A DNA stretch of 64,000 nt from assembly GCF_037975245.1 (NCBI RefSeq), contig NC_092572.1, positions 18,561,989 through 18,625,988 on the forward strand. Reading direction: 5' to 3'. Every line of letters starts with the position of its first letter. Position 1 is the stretch's first letter. Under the pieces are notes generated by a model that did no database searches, had not been told where the DNA came from, and worked only from the letters and a program-made list of their open reading frames with translations. Source of the DNA: Apostichopus japonicus (Eukaryota; Echinodermata; Holothuroidea; Aspidochirotida; Stichopodidae). Both the position numbers and the translations under genes were made by a program. Positions 57,211 to 64,000 of this stretch are shown piece after piece.

Positions 57211-59661
57211 ACATTCATATGGACAAATTTAAAAGATAATAAGATATAAAGCCTAATGTGCATTTGTACTTACATTAATGTAGCTTGGCAACATGAGTTA
57301 GTGAGTTTTTAACATAAATGTGAACTCGAACGGAGGATCGTTAATGCGATGCTTACTTGTTTCACACGTTGGACCGCTGAAACCAGACAGACAAAAGCAG
57401 GTATATGCAGAACATGAACCTTGCTGTCGTTGACAGAATCCACCATTCTGGCATGGGGAATTTAAACATGGATTTGGTATTGCTAATGAAATAAAAAAAG
57501 GACAATGAAACATTAAAATATTTATTAAGGACTGATTAGTATAAAAATAATACCAGGTCATTAGGGTCCTGGATTCTAGGACCTAGAGTTAACACTTAAT
57601 CTGAAGCTGCGGAAGAGGATTCAATTTTCCAAGGGGCACAAACATCGAGGAGTAGTCGGTCACATGACTTGATTTTACAGGGCAAACTGCAAAGTTACCT
57701 AAAAATGGTTCCACAAATGGATCCTCTGTGAAAATCCAAAACCAACATTTTTAACATATAGCACATTTTGAAAGTATTTCTTTTACTTCAACAGTTGAGC
57801 ACTTTTTATAGATTACATTGATTTGTAATCCACTTACAAGTATTTTTTTTACAATAGGAATAGATCACATATCATTGACAGAATGGAAATCCCTAAATGG
57901 TTGTATTTATTCAAAACTTAAAAGGAGCACTTGTAATTTGAGAAAAGGGATACTTTTTGAGGTATTCTACTAAATTGGGATGGTAATTGCCCTTCGTTGT
58001 CTATTGCATGAAAAAGGAAATATCGAGTTGCAAAATATCAAACATTCCATCCGAGAGACGTGTCTTGATTTCTAAATTTGCTTTTCAACGAATCCATCTC
58101 TCACAGAGTAATATCCATAGACTTCATTTAAAAACAGGCTAATTGATGGAGTCATGTAGCTCTCTTCATGTATAACTTGTCTAAACTGCTGCAGATGAGC
58201 TCCCTCGATCTCTTTTTAAAAAGTATAAAATAACTAACTCTGTGAATGTATCTTATGAATAACAGAGTGAGAGCCCAAGATAAAATCTCACACGTTTTCA
58301 AGCTCAACAAATTCATAATGCATTTTAAGTCTCTGTCAGTTTCTCTGACATCACAAAGTATCTACGTTTTCCAACTTGTTTTGAATGGAAGAGTGTAAAA
58401 TTGGTTGTCCACCCAATTTGAATGATGAGCCCTGCAATATCTAAGTGGTAATTCATATATTATACTCAAGCTGAATTTCTACAGGTTCAGGAGTGGTTCT
58501 TAAAAATATGTCGCATATTAGAATACAATATTTTAGACTGATTTTATCATTCATTTACTTGATATTCAAAAGGCTTTTAATCAAAACAAAAAAGAGTATC
58601 TAAAGTTTTTTTTTGTTGAAAACAAGTATAATTTTATCACCAGACAACTTGCTTAACACTCCTGACCTCAAGATCATATGAGCATGTATCGTAAGTAATG
58701 CAAAGGATTTTGGTTGAAGTTTTCAGGGTTAATAGACTTTTACCTCTATCACAATTGAAACCCTCAAAGCACCCCTGACAGGTACAGGAATACGTCAAGC
58801 ATGAATCCCCTGTGGCTAGACAGAGGGCTCCATTTTGACAAAGGTTGAGACTGCAGGGATCAAACACTGAGGACAAAGGCAGAGAACAATAAAGTTATTA
58901 GAGAAACTACAAACTGTCACATTACTAATATCAGAATGCTAGATTGCTTTATTACAAAATACTTTTTTATGAAACCCTTCGGCAGATGATACTTTGAGGC
59001 AGACCATATGATGCCATAGTGTTCACAGGTGGTTTTTAATAGATCTGCATATTATTGGATATTGCTCCGTAGAAGTATATGCTATCATGCAAACATGGCT
59101 ACAATGTTGACACAACTCATAATTTGTGAAATTCAGCAAACTTCTACTATCACCCCCAGATTATTGTTAGATTAATTAATTTTTTGCTAACATTTTTATT
59201 TTATTTTTATTTTGATTAATTAATTTTGTATTTTTGGTGGGTATTTTTTCCCATTTCTCTAGCAGTATGTCATCAAACATGTCATCAAAAAAAAATTAAG
59301 TAATTACTATTTAAAGATAAAAACAAAATAAGACAAAATCCAGTACTGTACAATAACTGTAAATACTGTAAATAACAGTACTGACCGATTCACTATCTCT
59401 GTCACTAATAGTACCATGCGCAGGATTTAATAAGTAAGGGGAGGGGATCCTAAATTCCCTTGATGTAGGTCAGGGGCATGGAATTTTATGGACAGCCGCC
59501 AAGGCTCGGAGGAGCCATCTCATTCTTCCCCAACTGGATGCAAGAAATCCTCCGACTGGACGATGGTGACCTTGCCTGCTTCATCCCTAATCATTTGCTC
59601 ATGCCACTATAGTCTTTAATGACATTACAGAGCTGTAAATACATTCCTATACATAACGATG

Positions 59662-59739
<78 letters not shown>

Positions 59740-59752
59740 TATATATATATAC

Positions 59753-59822
<70 letters not shown>

Positions 59823-62800
59823 GTATATATAACATAGATAACATATATAACATATATATATAACATATATAACATATACATAACAAATAAAAAAATATAT
59901 AAGTATACAAATAGATTACTAGATAAACATAACATATGACTATATATACATATAACATATAACTATATAGATAAATACATAACTATAACTAACATAGCTA
60001 TAACTACATTACAGAGCTTATCCCTCTTCAAAAATTGGCACCCAATCAACAATTATGCAGCTATATCTATCATGGTTCCTGACAGTTGAATCTTACTAGT
60101 CTCTGTTGCAACTGTATCTACTATAACAACCCCCCCCCCCCACCCACCCCCGATGACAGTTAACTTTCAACCTATGTCAAACAAGTGGGGAAACTACAGG
60201 TTCAAAGCACCCAGTTGTGTGGAAGCCTTGCTACAGCAGTTTTGTGCTTTTACACCTGCCACTGTTACTATCCTACTCAATACAATCACTGGAAGCACAT
60301 GCATCCATTAATAATCCATCCTATTTCAAAGAGTTGATTGTTCTTGAATCAGTTTGGCTGACAGGAGAGTGTTCCATCATGTGTTATTACCTTATCGGGA
60401 AAACAACACTATATTAAAAAATTAGACGGCTTAAAATGAAATGTTAAAATTCCTTACATGTTGTGCACAATGTGCCAGAGAAACAACCAGCGCAGGTACA
60501 AGAGTAAGCACTACAGTCATTAGGATCTGGTACACACTGGGCTCCATTAGCACAAGAGTTCTCAGCACATGGATCGACCACTGATGGGAAGAAAGGAATG
60601 CTAGTGTCAGAGGGCGACGACGGATGGAGGGACTTACGCTCTATACGAATAATAAGACATTCTGTCAAGCAAACTACTTACACTTCTCTACACACCTCCA
60701 CGGTTATCCTAGCTATCTGAAGAAAATGTTTTGAATATCATATAAAAAACTGAAGAGCAATATTTTGCTTTCATTATGGAGACAATAGATTCAATATGAA
60801 TAACGTGAGTTTAGCCTCCGTTGAGCAAAATCATTTTGATAACTTCCAGGGTATCCAATTATTCTTATTAAAAAAATAGAATAATTATTGTACTGCAGCA
60901 TTAAACCAAAAGATAAAAACACTATTAAAATACATGACACCCTTTATATAAAATTAACTTTGAATAAACTTACAAATTGTTAGCTGAAATGCATGTAGGG
61001 TTTTCCACTTTAATTTAATCGTATCCAACACTGGCTTGATTCAATAATTCAATCAGAGTTCAAAATGCTTAAGGGATCGAGTAACTTGACCAGATCGGAC
61101 CAACTTCTCTTGCAGTTATCAATTCGATTCATTTCATTTATTTATCAAATCGGTGGTATAGTATATGTACATACATACTTGACGATAAATATGGCATATA
61201 ACAGATTGCATGCCATGATAAATATGGCATATATAACAGATTGCATGCCATGATAAATATGGCATATATAACAGATTGTATGCCATGATAAAAGGGAACA
61301 TATGTAGGAGAATACAGTTGCATGAAGACATAAGGCGAGAAGTTTTAAACTCATTCACACCCTGGCTACCTGAGCTACACTATCAACAGTTTTAAATGCC
61401 TTGTTTGTGACATTAGTCATGCATCATGATTATATCTATACATGTCAGAATGGGGCAGTCCAGTCATCGACTTACTGATCTCGCAGCGTTCTCCTCGAGT
61501 ACAGGACTGGCATTCGCAGAAGGTCTGAGTGCAAGAGCCTACGAAGACTTCGCATTCTCCACCATTCAGACAGCTGTTGAAAGTACAGGGGTCTTGAAGT
61601 GCTGCAGATATCAACAATCAATTGAATTAAACAAGAGGACTGATCAATACTGGAACATTCATCAAAATGAAGGAAATGAAGCTGTTCGAGTGTTCCAGCT
61701 ATTAGGTCCTGGTTCAAAATTCCACCAGGAGACAGAAGACCCTGGTTTCGAAACCCACCACGGGCCAGAGGACCCTGGTTATGTAACCTACCAGGTGCCA
61801 GAGGACCCTGGTTTCGAAACCCACCATGGGCCAGAGGACCCTGGTTTAAAACACACCAGGGGCCAGAGGACCCTGGTTATGTAACCCACCAGGGGCCAGA
61901 GGATTGCTGCATGTTCTAACACATTGGATTCACTAAACTATCATTCCAGTCTCAATCATCTGCAATAAATATCTGTTAATGATAGAAATATAACATACTA
62001 ACAAGCAATAGGCTGACAAGGAGAAATCTTTGTACCTCATTGTTTCTCAAATTAACAGTTGAAGAACATTTTCCCTTCTTCAAAGCTTGATCTTATTCAA
62101 CACTCCTTCACATCAGCTAGGCCCGGAATTCTTCACATGATTTACATAGAGCACTCTGGGGACTACTTTGTCCATACTTTTCATATTAATGACATGAAAA
62201 TGAACTACGAACAATTAAGCGTACTGGTATACTATAAATGTTTTGGTTTCTGAAAAGATTATTGAAGTCTTTCGAGCTTGTCGATCTCAGCAAAACTTCA
62301 GCAAGTTTAACTTATAAGAAACACTTACATTTAAACTAAAATATGAGAAGTGTAACTTACGGATCTGGCATAGATTCCCTTGGAAGCATCCTGAACAGAA
62401 ACATGTGAAATCAAACAGGCTTTCTGCAAGACATTCACCACCATTAAGGCAAGGATTGCTGTCACACGGTGAACCTGAAAATAAGAATTTTTTCAGAGAA
62501 AATTATATTACCTTAAGAAAGCAAATCTCTACGTCAATAGCTTTCTCATAATTCAGAATTGCCAATGAAAGTGTCACCATTGGGTACTAGGTTATAATGT
62601 TTCATTTTTTAAGCGTTTCAAAGTTTCCATAAATGTACACAAGTCAAAATATTGCAAGTTTATCAAATTTTTGCAGCAATTACAATATTTGGGAAAGAAT
62701 TTGTCTGAAACATACTGAACTTGATTATTCACAAATTCCCTGCTTAAAATATCATTCTAGCCAATTGAGTACCTCCTTAGCTTTTTCAAAAATGATGTAA

Positions 62801-63756
62801 AATTTCAACTCAGTCTTTTATTTTACCAATCCGTGGTATTTGGGTTTCCAGTTTCATTTCTTATAAGCAGAATTTTAGGTACCAATCAGCAATTATTTTA
62901 CTATTAAAATCACTCATTGTCCCCATGTGTTATTTATTACGAAATTCATGAAGAAACTTTAAAAGCAACCTGTTCTGGGACTGTAACATTGTTTGTTTGT
63001 TTTGTTTTGGGGCCTTTTTTTAATGCAGTTAGCATATTTCTTGCAAATCGTTTTGCTGTTCTCCAAAGAATACATTCTTTGGTTTCAAAACTGTTTTTTT
63101 AATAACCATGGTTTATACTTTTTATTGCCTAATGTCATTCATATTGCTAGTATGTGTACATTTGCAGTCAACTTTGAAAAGTTAATTTCTAACAACGGAA
63201 GGAGGAAAAGGTATTTCTCAAACAATGAGTCACATAGTTCCTTTTGATTTTGGTTGATTCATTTTACATATATTTACTTGTAGGTATTAGTCAGTATTTC
63301 AATACACTATCCCACATGACGATTGAAATTATGATAAGATAAAAATTGGATGAAAAAAAAGTCTTCCATTTATGCTTGATTATAAGTATCAATACAAAAT
63401 ACTACATTGATCTTATATCCCAGGCCTCCTGCAAATTGATATAATATCCCAGGCTTGCTGCAAATTGATCTTATATCCCATTCCTGCATTCTAAATCTTA
63501 CTTGCGATAACCGCAACACAGAAGATGCAGGTAGCCGTGTTTCCAGCGTCGTCTGAGAATACATACTCCACGGTTGTTTCACCGAGTGGGAAGTAAAAGC
63601 CAGAATACCACTCAATGTCGCCGACAATGAAGACGTCTCCAAAGTTGTCTACGGCTGATGGATTCGTAAAGGTGACGATACTGCCTTCGTTGCCAGAGAG
63701 AACCTGGACGGTGACGTCATTTGGACAAGTTACTTGTGGAGGAGTCGTGTCCACAG
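43687..63756 (-). CDS. HYR-EGF-CUB mosaic gene, 3' part (16 exons plus tail)
   Basis: Sixteen exons from 63,756 down to 44,676 encode, in order, HYR, nine EGF, HYR, two EGF, HYR, EGF and CUB. Each is a multiple of three long and bounded by phase-1 introns, so all join in one frame for about 882 residues. No membrane segment is seen in the exons found. The 5' end, including any signal peptide, is beyond 64,000. A small exon at 43,687-43,734 may follow the CUB exon. Known of the modules: HYR, EGF and CUB occur together in extracellular adhesion, matrix and complement-related proteins, and HYR is abundant in echinoderm hyalin. The specific role is unknown. The exon arrangement could also belong to more than one transcript. 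Confidence 0.82.
43985..44645. repeat. 87-bp minisatellite, about 7 units
   Basis: Units contain CCCAGCTGACACATCCCAAG, TACTATGTCACTGCTACATC and CACTCCACTCTGTTACTG. It lies in the intron after the CUB exon. The plus-strand open frame at 44,254-44,649 reflects the 29-codon period. Confidence 0.92.
44676..45020 (-). CDS. Mosaic gene: CUB domain exon
   Basis: 345 bp, phase 1-1, acceptor AATGTTTAG, donor G|GTAAGT. Encodes [20 protein letters not shown] near the start, then [20 protein letters not shown], and ends with [13 protein letters not shown]. The G-x-F-x-S-PNFG start and the F-x-x-x-F-x-F end are CUB landmarks. Only one of the usual cysteines (in SSSCWVTF) is visible, so the disulphide pattern is atypical. 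Confidence 0.85.
45194..46336. mobile_element. Nested element with TTTCGCCCAAC inverted arrays
   Basis: Left array of TTTCGCCCAAC words (45,203-45,335) faces a mirror-image array of GTTGGGCGAAA words (46,190-46,326); the outer 45 or so bases are exact reverse complements. The 8-bp word ATCGACAC flanks both sides (45,186-45,193 and 46,337-46,344), consistent with a target duplication. The centre is a minisatellite. Confidence 0.7.
45537..45990. repeat. Minisatellite of about 115-135 bp inside nested element
   Basis: Units share ATAACTTCCAATAATATAAC, CCCAAAATAAATCAAATTGA and ATTATTCCACACCGATTC. About 4 units, plus a partial unit near 46,115. Minus-strand open frames of 60-78 codons are repeat artefacts. 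Confidence 0.88.
46676..47498. other. Intron sequence, nothing recognised
   Basis: Part of the intron between the CUB exon and the EGF exon at 47,499. Short minus-strand open frames show no domain. Confidence 0.5.
47499..47621 (-). CDS. Mosaic gene: EGF exon
   Basis: 123 bp, phase 1-1, acceptor TTCTTGACAG, donor G|GTGAGA. Reads [18 protein letters not shown], then [17 protein letters not shown]. Six cysteines with normal EGF spacing. Confidence 0.9.
48318..48563 (-). CDS. Mosaic gene: HYR domain exon
   Basis: 246 bp, phase 1-1, donor G|GTTAAT. Reads [20 protein letters not shown], then [16 protein letters not shown], and ends [14 protein letters not shown]. The P-P-x-I-x-x-CP start, W-x-x-P-x-A-x-D-N centre and C-x-F-x-V-x-V end are the HYR pattern. 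An in-frame acceptor nine bases upstream would add three residues. Confidence 0.9.
49231..49857. mobile_element. TIR element, most complete copy
   Basis: Left end CGTACCAACCATGGAGGG plus TCATGTGACATGCTCCC is mirrored by GGGAGCACGTCACATGACC plus CTCCCTCGTTGGTACG on the right. Similarity with the other copies extends tens of bases further out on each side, so the true ends may lie near 49,180 and 49,880. Partial copies lie at 17,331-17,760 and 3,327-3,730. No transposase frame. Confidence 0.75.
49975..50815. repeat. 71-bp satellite array, about 12 units
   Basis: Units contain TTATCACATGGGTTTATATA, ACCTAACCATTGTATGTGCT and CTAACAATTACATAAGCTAC. A two-unit block with variant words (CATGCTATAGTATGTATATC) occurs twice, near 50,340-50,480 and 50,485-50,640. 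Confidence 0.92.
50996..51118 (-). CDS. Mosaic gene: EGF exon
   Basis: 123 bp, phase 1-1, acceptor CCTATTTCTAG, donor G|GTAATA. Reads [17 protein letters not shown], then [17 protein letters not shown]. Six EGF cysteines. Confidence 0.9.
51119..52806. other. Intron, nothing but low-complexity tracts
   Basis: G-rich tracts at 51,668-51,691 and 51,800-51,833, the latter with a mirrored C run. Open frames at 51,633-51,911 and 51,997-52,278 show no domain. Confidence 0.5.
52807..52935 (-). CDS. Mosaic gene: EGF exon
   Basis: 129 bp, phase 1-1, acceptor AATCTGCAG, donor G|GTAAGA. Reads [18 protein letters not shown], then [17 protein letters not shown]. Confidence 0.9.
52936..54057. other. Intron, nothing recognised
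   Basis: A short GGGAGGA-rich tract at 53,328-53,365 and a G run at 53,580-53,596. No other structure noticed. Confidence 0.5.
54058..54306 (-). CDS. Mosaic gene: HYR domain exon
   Basis: 249 bp, phase 1-1, acceptor TACCTCACAG, donor G|GTGAGT. Reads [20 protein letters not shown], then [15 protein letters not shown] and [13 protein letters not shown]. Standard HYR landmarks including both cysteines. Confidence 0.92.
54945..55064 (-). CDS. Mosaic gene: EGF exon
   Basis: Phase 1-1, acceptor TGTATTACAG. Two in-frame donors, G|GTATAG and six bases later G|GTAGGT; the second is used here because it is closer to consensus. Reads [17 protein letters not shown], then [17 protein letters not shown]. 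Confidence 0.88.
55372..55524 (-). CDS. Mosaic gene: long EGF-like exon with extra cysteines
   Basis: 153 bp, phase 1-1, acceptor GCTCAACAG, donor G|GTAGGA. Reads [36 protein letters not shown] and FYGNRCEFS. Seven cysteines; the loop between the third and the CxC pair is longer than usual and holds the additional one. Confidence 0.88.
55908..56063 (-). CDS. Mosaic gene: EGF exon with long loop
   Basis: 156 bp, phase 1-1, acceptor TTTCCTGTCAG, donor G|GTAAGT. Reads [18 protein letters not shown], then [17 protein letters not shown]. The loop between cysteines 3 and 4 is extended. Confidence 0.9.
56064..56943. other. Intron, nothing recognised
   Basis: A short direct repeat (CCACAGGATGTGACACATGA at about 56,104 and again at about 56,176). 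No exon signal. Confidence 0.5.
56944..57078 (-). CDS. Mosaic gene: EGF exon
   Basis: 135 bp, phase 1-1, acceptor ATTCCGTAG, donor G|GTAAGT. Reads [17 protein letters not shown], then [18 protein letters not shown]. It has a double cysteine (GCC) where other EGF exons have GxC. The acceptor lies close to TA repeats at 57,107-57,208. Confidence 0.9.
57107..57208. repeat. (TA)n microsatellites
   Basis: Two TA runs separated by a short CGGAATTCAAAATTATAAT stretch, upstream of the EGF exon at 56,944-57,078. Ile-Tyr open frames are artefacts. Confidence 0.93.
57357..57482 (-). CDS. Mosaic gene: EGF exon, seven cysteines
   Basis: 126 bp, phase 1-1, acceptor TTTCATTAG, donor A|GTAAGC. Reads [18 protein letters not shown], then [19 protein letters not shown]. 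The extra cysteine (GSC) is shared with the exons at 58,744, 60,458 and 61,476. Confidence 0.9.
57483..58743. other. Intron, nothing recognised
   Basis: About 1.3 kb of AT-rich sequence without repeats or exon signals that I can see. Confidence 0.5.
58744..58866 (-). CDS. Mosaic gene: eight-cysteine EGF exon
   Basis: 123 bp, phase 1-1, acceptor TTTGTCCTCAG, donor G|GTAAAA. Reads [18 protein letters not shown], then [19 protein letters not shown]. Two cysteines (DSC and QGC) are added to the six of EGF. Confidence 0.9.
58867..60457. other. Intron with large TA repeat
   Basis: The TA block at 59,668-59,880 dominates. Poly-C at 60,128-60,140. No exon seen. Confidence 0.55.
59668..59880. repeat. 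(TA)n microsatellite, interrupted
   Basis: About 210 bp of TA with AAATA, GTATA and ACATA variants, grading into ATAACATAT words to about 59,990. Ile-Tyr open frames of more than 100 codons are artefacts. Confidence 0.95.
60458..60580 (-). CDS. Mosaic gene: eight-cysteine EGF exon
   Basis: 123 bp, phase 1-1, acceptor TCCCATCAG, donor T|GTAAGG. Reads [18 protein letters not shown], then [19 protein letters not shown]. Same added cysteines as 58,744-58,866. The last codon split by the donor makes a further cysteine if joined to G. Confidence 0.9.
61186..61290. repeat. 36-bp tandem repeat, 3 units
   Basis: Units contain GATAAATATGGCATATATAA and CAGATTGCATGCCAT. Minus-strand open frames here are artefacts. 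Confidence 0.9.
61476..61601 (-). CDS. Mosaic gene: eight-cysteine EGF exon
   Basis: 126 bp, phase 1-1, acceptor GATATCTGCAG, donor A|GTAAGT. Reads [18 protein letters not shown], then [19 protein letters not shown]. Same cysteine plan as the two preceding exons. Confidence 0.9.
61725..61905. repeat. 33-bp minisatellite, about 5 units
   Basis: Units contain CCAGAGGACCCTGGTTTCGA and AACCCACCATGGG, some with ATGT replacing TCGA. It sits in an intron just upstream of the EGF exon at 61,476-61,601. The plus-strand open frame at 61,426-61,884 is an artefact. Confidence 0.9.
62361..62474 (-). CDS. Mosaic gene: EGF exon, seven cysteines
   Basis: 114 bp, phase 1-1, acceptor TTATTTTCAG, donor C|GTAAGT. 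Reads [18 protein letters not shown], then [16 protein letters not shown]. It has the SGC extra cysteine of the eight-cysteine exons but not the other. Confidence 0.9.
62475..63501. other. Intron, short tandem repeat near donor
   Basis: A repeat of about 30 bp (TATATCCCAGGCNTNCTGCA, 2.5 units) lies at 63,407-63,481, within 100 bases of the HYR donor. Otherwise nothing. Confidence 0.5.
63502..63756 (-). CDS. Mosaic gene: HYR domain exon (most 5' exon in window)
   Basis: 255 bp, phase 1-1, acceptor CTCATAG, donor A|GTAAGA. Reads [20 protein letters not shown], then [17 protein letters not shown] and [18 protein letters not shown] landmarks are complete; the CIFC adds one unusual cysteine. The exon starts in phase 1, so at least one upstream exon exists outside the window. 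Confidence 0.92.
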
Positions 63757-64000
63757 CTATGAGAGATTAGATAATCAAACTACCTTATTCCTCCAGACAG
63801 TTTACTAATAACTCACAGCAGCAAAATCAATTTGAAAATGGAAATATACAAAGCTAAGTTTGCGGACGGCGGAGGGGAGTGGGGAGGAAAGTGTGATCTT
63901 TTTGTTGCCTTACCTGTGGAGATCAAGAATCAACTTAATTGCTTCTTCTATTTTCAAACATTTAGGCAGGTTTTGTTTGTGCATTTTTTTGTCAATTATT

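Noticed and set aside
59591-59958. Two minus-strand open frames over 100 codons with Ile-Tyr repeats
   Set aside because: They read the TA microsatellite at 59,668-59,880.
63905-63930. Strong donor-like CCACAG|GTAAGG on the minus strand
   Set aside because: The stretch before it has no acceptor giving a frame compatible with the phase-1 start of the HYR exon; it is more likely chance.

Overview
The window is animal nuclear DNA: AT-rich, intron-rich and crowded with transposons and satellites. Extracellular HYR, EGF, CUB and Reeler modules sit on separate phase-1 exons, and the CR1/L2-type LINEs and hAT elements are typical of marine invertebrate deuterostomes. My best guess is an echinoderm such as a sea cucumber or sea urchin; this is inference, because there is no rRNA or mitochondrial marker. 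All convincing protein-coding exons lie on the minus strand. I see no operons, CRISPR arrays, rRNA genes or intact tRNA genes.

Left part (1-19,000): two tandem paralogous genes for secreted Reeler proteins. Gene 1 shows only its first exon (19-217) and leaves the window on the left. Gene 2 looks complete (16,115 down to 9,596). Seven exons with matching splice phases give a predicted 400-residue protein: signal peptide, Reeler domain, an unrecognised six-cysteine domain, an EGF domain, a second copy of the six-cysteine domain, and a short cysteine-rich end. Both genes have a conserved TATA-like box about 90 bp upstream of the ATG. Parts of their upstream DNA align with each other, and each copy carries its own later insertions. 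One TIR element in the gene 2 copy has its empty site preserved in the gene 1 copy.

Middle part (19,000-43,600): no convincing gene. It holds SINE copies with tRNA-like heads, an inverted duplication of about 0.7 kb per arm built over a hAT MITE, two adjacent minisatellite arrays with higher-order structure (31,160-33,630), and a CR1/L2-like LINE whose YADD catalytic box is split by a hAT element that itself contains another hAT element.

Right part (43,600-64,000): the 3' part of a large gene for a secreted or surface mosaic protein. Sixteen exons, all symmetric phase 1-1, encode HYR, nine EGF, HYR, two EGF, HYR, EGF and CUB, about 882 residues. The 5' end lies beyond 64,000. The introns hold a nested hAT element, minisatellites, TA repeats and a TIR element also found upstream of the Reeler genes.

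The Reeler genes and the mosaic gene are separate transcription units on the same strand. Both encode secreted, cysteine-rich proteins, so a matrix, adhesion or immune role is plausible, but the sequence does not establish it.
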